Shown here in pieces: positions 31,299 to 39,148 of a DNA stretch of 64,000 nt. Below the pieces are notes generated by a model. The model had not been told where the DNA came from. It was given only the letters and a program-made list of their open reading frames with translations, and did not search any database. The position numbers and the translations under genes are program-made. Origin of the DNA: a bacterium (GTDB taxonomy: Bacteria; Bacteroidota; Ignavibacteria; Ignavibacteriales; Ignavibacteriaceae); the NCBI GenBank assembly GCA_016716565.1, contig JADJWC010000001.1:1426001-1490000 (forward strand), written 5' to 3'. Each line of letters starts with the position of its first letter. The first letter of the stretch is position 1.

Positions 31299-32723
31299 GT
31301 GAAGACCATGCATTTTGAACTAATAAAAAAATATAATCGAACGGTAAAGATTGTTCTCACAATCCTTGTGGGCTTTGTTGTTCTGGATTTAATCTTTCCT
31401 CTTCCTGATAGAAAAGAGTTCTCAATAGAAATCCATGCAAAAGACGGAACTCTTCTAACTGCATATTTAACAAGCGATGATAAATGGAGACTTCGAACTG
31501 AACTCGAAGAAGTTTCTCCTGAACTGATAAAAGCAATTATTGAGAAAGAGGATAGCTGGTTTTACTGGCATCCGGGAATAAATCCTGTTGCGTTGGTTCG
31601 TGCACTTTACAGGAACATTACTTCAGGTGAAGTTGAATCGGGTGCATCAACGATTACGATGCAGGTTGCACGAATGCTTGAACCAAAGAAGCGAACATAT
31701 TTCAATAAACTTGGTGAAATGTTCCGTGCAATTCAGCTTGAAGTAAAATATTCCAAAGAAGAAATACTCGAGTTGTATTTAAGTCTTCTGCCTTTTGGTG
31801 GAAACATTGAAGGAGTAAAATCAGCTTCATACATTTACTTCGACCGGCCACCGAATAAATTGAGTCTTGCTCAGTCAATTACTCTTGCTGTAATTCCAAA
31901 TGATCCTAATTATCTGAGGTTGGATAGATCAAATGAAGAAATCATTTATAATAGGAATTACTGGATCAAAAAATTCAAGCAAGAAAAAACATTTTCTTCC
32001 TCAGATTTAAATGATGCACTCAATGAACCGGTTGAACGTAATCGTTATCAGATGCCTGTCATTGCACCACATTTCAGTCAATACGTTAAAGATAATTTTC
32101 AAGGAGATATATTGAACACAACGATTGACCTTTCAATTCAGCAAACAGCAGAAATTATTCTTCTAAGAAATGTCAAAAAAGTATTTTACAAAGGAATAAC
32201 AAATGGAGCTGTTCTCGTAATTGACAATCGGAATTCTTCCGTTGTTGCATACTGCGGTTCTGCCGATTTTTATGATGAAGGATCATTCGGACAGGTAAAT
32301 GGAATTACTGCAATTCGTTCGCCCGGTTCAACATTAAAAGCACCACTCTATGCTTATGCCTTTGATGAAGGAAATTTAACTCCTCAGATGAAGTTCGCAG
32401 ACATTCCGACCGACTTTCACGGTTATCAACCGGAAAATTACGATTTGAAATTTTACGGAAATGTGTCAGCCGAGTTTTCACTTGTTAACTCACTGAACAT
32501 TCCTGCAGTTAAATTAATTGAACAAGTCGGACTGAACAACTTCACAAATTTTCTTAAAGGATGCGGATTCAACCAGATACAAAAGCAAAAAAATCGACTT
32601 GGACTTTCAATGATACTTGGCGGATGCGGAACGAATCTGCAGGAGCTGACAAGATTGTTTACGGCATTTGCACGAAAAAGGGAAATTATATCCTCTTCAT
32701 TTTATATCGGAAGAAGAAGATGA
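31299..32723 (+). CDS. pbpC: Penicillin-binding protein 1C, N-terminal fragment (frameshifted gene)
   Basis: Start uncertain: GTG 31299 or ATG 31308 (MHFELIKKYNRTVK), neither with a good ribosome site. A membrane segment (VLTILVGFVVLDLIF) is followed by the GT51 glycosyltransferase (IIEKEDSWFYWHPGINPVALVRA, GASTITMQVARML, EILELYLSLLPFGGNIEG) and the start of the transpeptidase with SxxK in RSPGSTLKAP and SxN in NSLNIP. The frame is lost in an A5 run (32675-32679), where one extra A fits. The remaining transpeptidase, including KTGTS, is in the next frame. PBP1C polymerises peptidoglycan and is the usual partner of the macroglobulin upstream. Confidence 0.9.
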   Translation: MKTMHFELIKKYNRTVKIVLTILVGFVVLDLIFPLPDRKEFSIEIHAKDGTLLTAYLTSDDKWRLRTELEEVSPELIKAIIEKEDSWFYWHPGINPVALVRALYRNITSGEVESGASTITMQVARMLEPKKRTYFNKLGEMFRAIQLEVKYSKEEILELYLSLLPFGGNIEGVKSASYIYFDRPPNKLSLAQSITLAVIPNDPNYLRLDRSNEEIIYNRNYWIKKFKQEKTFSSSDLNDALNEPVERNRYQMPVIAPHFSQYVKDNFQGDILNTTIDLSIQQTAEIILLRNVKKVFYKGITNGAVLVIDNRNSSVVAYCGSADFYDEGSFGQVNGITAIRSPGSTLKAPLYAYAFDEGNLTPQMKFADIPTDFHGYQPENYDLKFYGNVSAEFSLVNSLNIPAVKLIEQVGLNNFTNFLKGCGFNQIQKQKNRLGLSMILGGCGTNLQELTRLFTAFARKREIISSSFYIGRRR

Positions 32724-33609
32724 TGATGAGGAACAAATTTTCAGTGAAGCATCTTCATATTTAATTGCAAGCATTCTTTCTGGAATTAATCGAAGTGACA
32801 TTGCTGATCTATCACAGTACTCAAAACTGCCAAAGTTCGCCTGGAAAACAGGAACATCTTATGGCAAACGAGATGCATGGGCAATTGGGTTCAACCCGGA
32901 TTATACAATTGGAGTCTGGATGGGAAATTTTAATGGTATCGGCTCACCAAATCTTTCGGGAGCAGAAGCTGCGGTGCCTTTGTTATTCGATCTGTTCAAT
33001 GCAATTGATTATGACTCAGATGTAAAATGGTTTGAGCCACCCGAAGATTTGATCACTCGAAAAGTCTGCAGTGAAAGCGGAATGATTCCAACTCAGTACT
33101 GTGCGTATACAGTTACAGATTTTGCAATCAAAAATAAATCTCACAATCAATCCTGCGATATTCATATGCCGGTTTATGTAAATCTTGATGAAAGCATTCA
33201 ATATTGCACAGGTTGTTTACCATCGTCAGATTATAAAAAGGTTGTGTATTCAATATATCAACCCGAATTGACCGTCTGGCTATCAAAAAATAGTTACTAT
33301 TATCATAATCCTCCTTCGCATAATCCAAACTGTACTGCAAAATTCGCTGAAGGTGGTCCGAAAATTTTATCTCCGTCAGGAGATTATGATTATTTTCTTG
33401 AAAAAAATTCAGGACAGGAAATACTATTACTTGCCACATCCGATAGCAGAGTAAAAACTCATTACTGGTACATCAATGATTCTTTTTACAAAAAATGTAA
33501 ACCCGGTGAAAGAATTTTCTTCAATCCTGATGTAAAAGATTTGAAGATTACCTGTCTCGATGATAAAGGAAGAGATGAAACAGTTAGAGTAAGTGTTAAG
33601 TATTATTAA
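32668..33609 (+). CDS. pbpC: Penicillin-binding protein 1C, C-terminal fragment
   Basis: Continues the gene at 31299 from GKLYPLHFISEEE. It holds the third transpeptidase motif in WKTGTSYGKRDAWAIGFNPDYTIGVWMGN and then the BiPBP-C type domain (VCSESGMIP..., KILSPSGDYDYFLEKNSGQEILLLATSD, HYWYINDSFYKKCKPGERIFF). All three transpeptidase motifs are present across the two frames, so apart from the one-base shift the enzyme looks intact. ATG 32668 overlaps the previous frame and is not a natural start. Confidence 0.88.
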   Translation: MHEKGKLYPLHFISEEEDDDEEQIFSEASSYLIASILSGINRSDIADLSQYSKLPKFAWKTGTSYGKRDAWAIGFNPDYTIGVWMGNFNGIGSPNLSGAEAAVPLLFDLFNAIDYDSDVKWFEPPEDLITRKVCSESGMIPTQYCAYTVTDFAIKNKSHNQSCDIHMPVYVNLDESIQYCTGCLPSSDYKKVVYSIYQPELTVWLSKNSYYYHNPPSHNPNCTAKFAEGGPKILSPSGDYDYFLEKNSGQEILLLATSDSRVKTHYWYINDSFYKKCKPGERIFFNPDVKDLKITCLDDKGRDETVRVSVKYY

Positions 33610-33658
33610 TAAATAATCTTTAATTTGAAAATGAATTCAAAAAAAATATGAGATAACC

Positions 33659-35029
33659 ATGAAAAATCTTATTCGGAAATTTTTATTTATCCTTCCTGCT
33701 TTGATTCTTTTATTTCATATAAATCTTACAGCACAGGATACATTCTCAATCGTGGCTGTCGATACAATCACTGGTGAGATTGGAAGTGCCGGGGCTTCGT
33801 GTGTCGGACCGATCGGTGGAATTGGAGCTTTCATTCTCAGTGATGTGATTGAAGGAATAGGAGGCATTCATACTCAAGCATCCTACCTGGCACAGAATCA
33901 ACAGAATGCGCGAGCAAGGATGCTTGAAGGATTATCGCCGCAGCAAATTATTGATTGGCTTGTCGCGAATGATGCACAAAATAATCCATCAATAAGACAA
34001 TATGGAATTGTTGATCTAACGCGAAATGGGGAAAGTGCTGCTTACACGGGCGCAAATTGTACTAATTACAAAAACCATGTAACAGGTCCGGGTTATGCAA
34101 TACAAGGAAATATTTTACTCGGACAGGTTATCATAGACACGATGCACTCAACTTTTCTTAACACTCCCGGTCCGCTTGCTGACAGACTGATGGCAACACT
34201 TCAGGCTGCAAAAATTCTTGGTGCTGATAGTCGTTGTGCTGCAAGAGGCACTTCATCACAATCAGGATTTGTAAAAGTTGTAAGGATTGGTGACGGTGGA
34301 ACTCCTTATTTGCAAATTGTTGTGCCGGACACACCAGTAGGTAAAGATCCGATTGATTCTCTTCAAACTATGTTCAACAACTGGAAGGCTTCAAAATTCA
34401 GTATCGTAGATCCTTTTCTATCACAAATTGAAATAGATCCTGACACACTTCCGGCAAATGGAACTTCGCAAGCAGTAATAACTATTTCACCAAAAAACAA
34501 TTCGGATACACTTCTCACAAGTGGCAAACAAATTATTTTATCAAACACAGGTGCAGGAACTTTAAGCAGTGTCACTGATTTAGGTGATGGAACTTACGAA
34601 GCCACAGTTACAGCACCAGTTGCAGTTGGAAGTGATACCATTTCTGCAACAGTTATTTCAGGAACAGATACCGTTTCTGTTTTTATGAAAGCGGTGATCG
34701 CTTATGCAAATCCTGTTTCGGTATCTGAGAATCCTGTTTCACCAAACAGTTTTTACCTTTATCAGAATTCACCGAATCCGTTTAATCCGACAACAAATAT
34801 CCAATTTCGGATTGCGGATTTCGGATTTGTGTTATTAAAAGTATATGATGTTTTAGGGAATGAAATCGCGACACTGGTTAACGAGGAAAAGCGACCCGGT
34901 ACTTATGAAGTTGAATTTAATGCAATCAGTCATTCCGGCGAAGTCCGGAATCTGCCAAGCGGAATTTATTTTTATAAGTTAATAGCAGGAAACTTTGTTG
35001 ATACTAAGAAGATGATTTTATTGAGATAA
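33659..35029 (+). CDS. DUF1028-family T9SS-exported protein
   Basis: 456 residues. Signal peptide 1-25 (NLTAQ). About 27-245 is a DUF1028 domain (TFSIVAVDTITGEIGSAGASCVGPIGG, ASYLAQNQQNARARMLEGLSPQQII, IRQYGIVDLTRNGESAAYTG), a family found in secreted proteins whose biochemical role is not established. About 250-355 is an invasin/Big-1-like Ig domain (DPDTLPANGTSQAVITISPKN...GDGTYEATVTAPV). 372-456 is a T9SS tail. That tail is atypical: it reads IQFRIADFGFVLLKVYD from a short repetitive ATTTCGGATT tract, and carries an in-frame insert SHSGEVRN encoded by the palindrome ATTCCGG-CGAAGT-CCGGAAT (34932-34951) before LPSGIYFYKL. Confidence 0.85.
   Translation: MKNLIRKFLFILPALILLFHINLTAQDTFSIVAVDTITGEIGSAGASCVGPIGGIGAFILSDVIEGIGGIHTQASYLAQNQQNARARMLEGLSPQQIIDWLVANDAQNNPSIRQYGIVDLTRNGESAAYTGANCTNYKNHVTGPGYAIQGNILLGQVIIDTMHSTFLNTPGPLADRLMATLQAAKILGADSRCAARGTSSQSGFVKVVRIGDGGTPYLQIVVPDTPVGKDPIDSLQTMFNNWKASKFSIVDPFLSQIEIDPDTLPANGTSQAVITISPKNNSDTLLTSGKQIILSNTGAGTLSSVTDLGDGTYEATVTAPVAVGSDTISATVISGTDTVSVFMKAVIAYANPVSVSENPVSPNSFYLYQNSPNPFNPTTNIQFRIADFGFVLLKVYDVLGNEIATLVNEEKRPGTYEVEFNAISHSGEVRNLPSGIYFYKLIAGNFVDTKKMILLR
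34932..34951. repeat. Palindromic insert inside a coding sequence
   Basis: ATTCCGG-CGAAGT-CCGGAAT adds eight residues to the T9SS tail without breaking the frame. The insert falls between two strands, at a point where the other tails have no extra residues. Confidence 0.7.
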
Positions 35030-35045
35030 TGGCCCATCCCTTAAT

Positions 35046-35064
35046 CCCTTCCCAAAGGGAAGGG
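35046..35064. repeat. Perfect intergenic hairpin
   Basis: CCCTTCCC-AAA-GGGAAGGG, 17 bp after the DUF1028 gene. No U-tract follows, so it is probably the same dispersed hairpin type as at 22520 rather than a classical terminator. Confidence 0.6.
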
Positions 35065-35160
35065 AAACATAGAAAAAAATTTTTCTTTTAACTGATGATT
35101 GATCATCAGTAAAAACAGTAGCTAATACTTGCAAAGAACTGAATAAAATGATCATTGCAG

Positions 35161-35183
35161 TCCTCTTCCCCTTGGGGAGAGGA
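35161..35183. repeat. Intergenic hairpin between converging genes
   Basis: TCCTCTTCCCC-TT-GGGGAGAGGA, with one T-G pair. It lies between the DUF1028 gene and the 3' end of the minus-strand helicase gene. Confidence 0.55.
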
Positions 35184-35197
35184 TTTAGGAGTGGGGA

Positions 35198-37195
35198 CTA
35201 AAACTCATCCTCAACCAACCAGCCTTGTGCTTTGTCGGTTGACATTTCTGAAATAAATCTTGATGGCTTGGAAAGGGTTATTCCATCAATTCGGTTATAC
35301 ATATGCATCGGGTAAGTAACAAAAAGATTTTGCTTTGCTCTTGTTGAAGCAACATACATCAACCTTCTTTCTTCTTCTAAAGATTCCAGACTTTCTGCTG
35401 CTCGTACGGAAGGGAAGTAACCTTCGACAGCGTGAATTACAAAAACAGAATGCCATTCCAATCCTTTAGCTGAGTGAATTGTGGAAAGAGTTAAATATTC
35501 ATCTTCCTTATCAGTTGCATTTAAATCCGTAACACTATCTATGATCGGTTCGATTGCCATATCTGCAAGAAAAGAATCTAGCGATCTGTAATTTTCAGAA
35601 ATATTCTGAAGAGTTTCTAAATCTTTGCTTCGTTTATTAAAATCGTCATACTTTAATTTGAAAATAGGTTGATAGTATTCGAAAACCATTCCTACTAATT
35701 CTGAAGGAGGAGCTTGAGAATTTCTTAGTTTGTAAAGAAAAACAAACAGTTCTTTAATTTTTTCGTAAGCGAATTGTTTCTTTGTGCCAGGATTTTCATC
35801 AATGGTTAATCTCGCTGTCGCTAGCTCATCTAAAATTCTCTGAGCAGTTTTAGGTCCAACTCCATCGTGTAAAAGTAATACTCTGTACCAGCTAACAATA
35901 TCTTTTGGATTTGATGCAATGCGAAGGAATGCAAGTACATCTTTCACGTGTGCAGTCTCAATGAATTTTATTCCGCCAAATTTTTGGAAGGGGATTCCTG
36001 CTTTTGCGAGTTCAATTTCAAGATCGAATGAAAAAAATGACGACCGGAATAACACAGCGATGTCTTTTAAATTAACTCCTTCTTCAGCCAGCTCAAGTAT
36101 TTTTTCAACTATAAACTTTGATTGCATATTTTCATTTGCTGCTGCCACGATAAATGGTAAATCGCCACCCTGTCGTCTTGTGTAAAGGGCTTTGGTGTAT
36201 TTTTCAACAGCACCTTCATAAATATGATTTGCAAAATCAAGAATGCTTTGAACGCTTCTGTAATTTTCTTCAATTTTTATGATCTGAGCATCTGGAAAAA
36301 GTTTCGGAAACTCCATTATGTTTTTGAAATTTGCACCACGAAACGAATAAATTGATTGCGCGTCGTCTCCAACAACCATTACATTTCCGTTATGCTGAAC
36401 TAATCCTTTAACAATATCAGCCTGAAGCTTGTTTGTGTCCTGGTATTCGTCAACCATAACAAAACTAATTGTGGAAAGAAGATTTTTTGCCGCTGTATTT
36501 GCACTTGCAAGAAAATCTCTCAGATAAATTAAAAGGTCATCATAATCAAGCAGGTTGTTTCTCTTTTTATATTCAATATAAATTTTATGAACCTTTAAAA
36601 TCTCATCAAGCTCAAGAAGAAAGTGAGGATATTCTTCTTCGATAATATGCTCAATCGGTCTTTCTGTATTAGCTGAAAGACTGTAAATCTTATTCAAAGT
36701 TTCCTTCTTAGGAAATCTTCTTTCTTTGCTGATTAACCCTGATTGAGATCTGATAAGATTAATTATGTCTTCACTGTCGCCTTGGTCAAGTATTGTAAAG
36801 TTGGAATCAAGCCCGGCAGCTTTTGAATATTTTCTTAAAGTTACATTTGCAAAAGAGTGAAATGTCCCACCTCGAATTTTTGAACAGCGATCATCAAGAA
36901 GAACGGAAGCGCGCTTCATCATTTCGTTTGCAGCTTTACGGGTGAAAGTTAGAAGCAAAATAGAATTCGGATCGTAACCTGACTCAATTAATCTTGCAAC
37001 ACGATAAACAAGTGTCCTCGTTTTTCCGGTTCCTGCGCCTGCAATAATTAAGTAAGCACCATTTACTGCAGACACAGCTTCGTACTGAGATGGGTTCAAT
37101 TCCTTTTGATAATTTATAGCAAAACGGGATTCGTCAATCTTTCTTTCGAATCCCGTTTTACCAACTCGTGTGAGTATATATTTTTTTTGATTCAT
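35198..37195 (-). CDS. UvrD/Rep-family ATP-dependent DNA helicase
   Basis: 665 residues, the usual length for superfamily 1A helicases. Visible motifs: Q-motif LNPSQYEAV, Walker A GAGTGKTR (53-60), Ia LLTFTRKAANEM, Walker B VDEYQDT (248-254), III GDDAQSIYSFRGA (276-288), IV and V region STIHSAKGLEWHSVFVIHAVEG, VI EERRLMYVASTRAK. It unwinds DNA 3'-5' in repair or replication-fork restart. No nuclease domain is fused, so it is of UvrD/PcrA/Rep type rather than AddA/RecB. Its ATG overlaps the previous gene's stop by 4 bp (37192-37195), so it is co-translated with the membrane protein and floA upstream. Confidence 0.93.
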   Translation of the reverse strand: MNQKKYILTRVGKTGFERKIDESRFAINYQKELNPSQYEAVSAVNGAYLIIAGAGTGKTRTLVYRVARLIESGYDPNSILLLTFTRKAANEMMKRASVLLDDRCSKIRGGTFHSFANVTLRKYSKAAGLDSNFTILDQGDSEDIINLIRSQSGLISKERRFPKKETLNKIYSLSANTERPIEHIIEEEYPHFLLELDEILKVHKIYIEYKKRNNLLDYDDLLIYLRDFLASANTAAKNLLSTISFVMVDEYQDTNKLQADIVKGLVQHNGNVMVVGDDAQSIYSFRGANFKNIMEFPKLFPDAQIIKIEENYRSVQSILDFANHIYEGAVEKYTKALYTRRQGGDLPFIVAAANENMQSKFIVEKILELAEEGVNLKDIAVLFRSSFFSFDLEIELAKAGIPFQKFGGIKFIETAHVKDVLAFLRIASNPKDIVSWYRVLLLHDGVGPKTAQRILDELATARLTIDENPGTKKQFAYEKIKELFVFLYKLRNSQAPPSELVGMVFEYYQPIFKLKYDDFNKRSKDLETLQNISENYRSLDSFLADMAIEPIIDSVTDLNATDKEDEYLTLSTIHSAKGLEWHSVFVIHAVEGYFPSVRAAESLESLEEERRLMYVASTRAKQNLFVTYPMHMYNRIDGITLSKPSRFISEMSTDKAQGWLVEDEF

Positions 37196-37764
37196 CTGCG
37201 AAGCGCTTTTGGTTTGCCCAATATTTCTGAGAAGAGGATGTACTCTTTTAATGTGTCGGGATGACTGAACTTCGATCTGACAGTAATTGCCAGATTACTA
37301 AAAACCAGTTCTTTCCTTTCGAGAGAAGTCTCAAACATCTCAGCTTGCTTCTCAATAACAGAATCAACTTTTGCTAGCTTCCTTGAAACTTCTTCTTTTT
37401 TTCTTTCCCATTCACTCCTGATGTTTTCTGAAATGGAATCTTCTTTCCAGGTTTCAGTGCTTACGTGTTCATCAGCTGTAGGTATATTTTCTGAATAAGT
37501 CTCCTGCGGTCTTGGTACTTTTACTTCTGTTTGTTCATCACCGACTTTAAAGAAATCCTCAAGCTCTTTAAGAATATCATATTCTTCTTTTTGTTGAGTT
37601 TGAGGAATGGAAACTTCCGGTTGTTCAGCTTGGTAATAATCATCTCTCTGTGGTTGCTGCACAGGAGGTTTTTTCTGAGGCTGCTGTTTCTTCTTTTTAA
37701 AGATGCTGCTCAGAAAGCTGATAATTATTATCAAATATATTAATATTTCGAAAAAGTTGTCCAT
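37192..37764 (-). CDS. Membrane-anchored protein with charged coiled region, unknown function
   Basis: 190 residues. One N-terminal membrane helix (about 5-22, FEILIYLIIIISFLSSIF), then a basic KKKK turn and a Gln/Pro-rich linker (about 24-60). A long charged helical segment follows (about 110-150, with IRSEWERKKEEVSRKLAKVDSV in shorter runs). A short conserved-looking end, EYILFSEILGKPKALR, resembles the C-terminal peptide I associate with small uncharacterised proteins in this phylum. It sits between floA (5-bp gap) and the helicase (4-bp overlap), so it is expressed with the flotillin-like protein and may act at the membrane with it. Confidence 0.75.
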   Translation of the reverse strand: MDNFFEILIYLIIIISFLSSIFKKKKQQPQKKPPVQQPQRDDYYQAEQPEVSIPQTQQKEEYDILKELEDFFKVGDEQTEVKVPRPQETYSENIPTADEHVSTETWKEDSISENIRSEWERKKEEVSRKLAKVDSVIEKQAEMFETSLERKELVFSNLAITVRSKFSHPDTLKEYILFSEILGKPKALRR

Positions 37765-37769
37765 CAGAC

Positions 37770-38750
37770 TTATTTTTTAGGATCTTGTGGTTTAGAAATC
37801 GAATCGCGCATATCCGTATCTGCCTGAATATTTTTCATCTGATAGTAATCCATCACACCAAGTCTCCCACTCCTGAATGCATCTGCCATTGCTTTTGGCA
37901 CTTCTGCTTCGGCTTCAACAACACGAGCTCTTTGTTTTGCTACTTCTGCAATGTTTTCCTGTTCACTCGCAACTGCAGCAGCTCTTCTTTCTTCCGCTTT
38001 TGCTCTTGCTACTTTCAAGTCAGCTTCTGCCTGGTCTGTTTGTAACATTGCACCGATGTTCTGTCCGATATCCACATCAGCGATATCAATCGAAAGAATT
38101 TCGAAAGCTGTTCCTGAATCCAAACCTTTTGCAAGAACACTCTTAGAAATTTTATCAGGATTTTCAAGAACTTCTTTATGAGAATTACTCGAACCAATTG
38201 TTGAAACAATTCCTTCTCCAACTCTTGCAAGGACTGTTGCTTCGCCTGCACCGCCAACCAGCCTGTCAATATTTGTTCTTACAGTTACTCTTGCGATTGC
38301 CTTTAACTGAATTCCATCTTTTGCTACTGCAGCGACCATCGGTGTTTCAATTACTTTTGGAATGACTGACATCTTCACTGCTTCCAAAACGTCTCGACCT
38401 GCAAGATCAATTGCTGTTGCTCGCTCGAATGGTAAGTTTATGTTTGCTTTGTCTGCAGAAATTAATGCTGCTACAACTTTCTTAACATTTCCGCCGGCGA
38501 GGTAATGAGCCTCAAGCATTCCTTGCTGTAAATTCAATCCTGCTTTCTGAGCGTTAATCATACTGTCAACGATAACACTTGGTGGGACTCTTCTCAATCT
38601 CATTCCGATTAAGTCACGAAAAATTCTGATCTTCACTCCTGATGAGATTGCGGCAATGTACAATCTTACCGGAACGAAATAAAGAATTAATATCAGAAAT
38701 AATATTATTGCTATTATTATTACTAAGGATAAACCTGTTACTGCTTCCAT
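37770..38750 (-). CDS. floA: Flotillin-like protein FloA
   Basis: 326 residues, standard for FloA. N-terminal membrane hairpin (about 5-27, LSLVIIIAIILFLILILYFVPV), then the SPFH-type domain with GVKIRIFRDLIGMRLRRVPP, ANINLPFERATAIDLAGRDVLEAV and VRTNIDRLVGGAGEATVLARVGEGIV. An Ala/Glu-rich coiled region follows (AEADLKVARAKAEERRAAAVA split by EQE), and the end is GRLGVMDYYQMKNIQADTDMR. FloA oligomerises on the inner face of the membrane and organises functional membrane microdomains. First gene of a three-gene minus-strand unit. Confidence 0.95.
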   Translation of the reverse strand: MEAVTGLSLVIIIAIILFLILILYFVPVRLYIAAISSGVKIRIFRDLIGMRLRRVPPSVIVDSMINAQKAGLNLQQGMLEAHYLAGGNVKKVVAALISADKANINLPFERATAIDLAGRDVLEAVKMSVIPKVIETPMVAAVAKDGIQLKAIARVTVRTNIDRLVGGAGEATVLARVGEGIVSTIGSSNSHKEVLENPDKISKSVLAKGLDSGTAFEILSIDIADVDIGQNIGAMLQTDQAEADLKVARAKAEERRAAAVASEQENIAEVAKQRARVVEAEAEVPKAMADAFRSGRLGVMDYYQMKNIQADTDMRDSISKPQDPKK

Positions 38751-39148
38751 TTTTTCTCCAAATTTTTTATTCTTTTACGTAGGCAATATAGGTCTTTCAA
38801 AAACAAAATTCTTGCTGTAGAAAATCAAAAAGTTCAGACGTAGTGACGGACTTTTACGTCTTCTGAGGTATTATCTGCCTTATTGTCCAGACTGAAGTTA
38901 CATATTCTAAAATAACCGCTTCTGTTTCACCCATATCGATGAAATTTCTTCCAGCACAGGTGGCACTCAATTTGCCAATCCTAATCATTTGGCTGAAATA
39001 GTGCATTGCGAATATTTTTGAACACGGATATTATTGTGTGTGACTTAATAAAGTACTTGAAAGAATATTAAATATTATGTTTATATTAGTTGAACTTTTA
39101 GAGGGAAAAAGTAGTTTTTATACTAAAATTCAGAGAGGAAAACGATAA
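38751..39148. other. 398-bp divergent intergenic region between floA and clpC
   Basis: It holds the promoters of both genes. For clpC, TTGAAA (39057-39062) with TATATT (39082-39087) is a possible but poor sigma-70-like pair. AGACGTA/TACGTCT (about 38836-38861) forms a hairpin. A 50-codon minus-strand frame (39006 to 38854) starts ATG, reads MHYFSQMIRIGK and ends at TAA; it has no clear ribosome site and I leave it as a possible small gene only. No CIRCE element was seen. Confidence 0.5.

Noticed and set aside
31166..31360. Minus-strand frame reading CHCEEQSDEAI
   Set aside because: This is the translation of the interspersed palindromic element, a known source of false genes.
38751..39148. 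CIRCE or similar heat-shock operator before clpC
   Set aside because: No TTAGCACTC-N9-GAGTGCTAA-like inverted repeat found.
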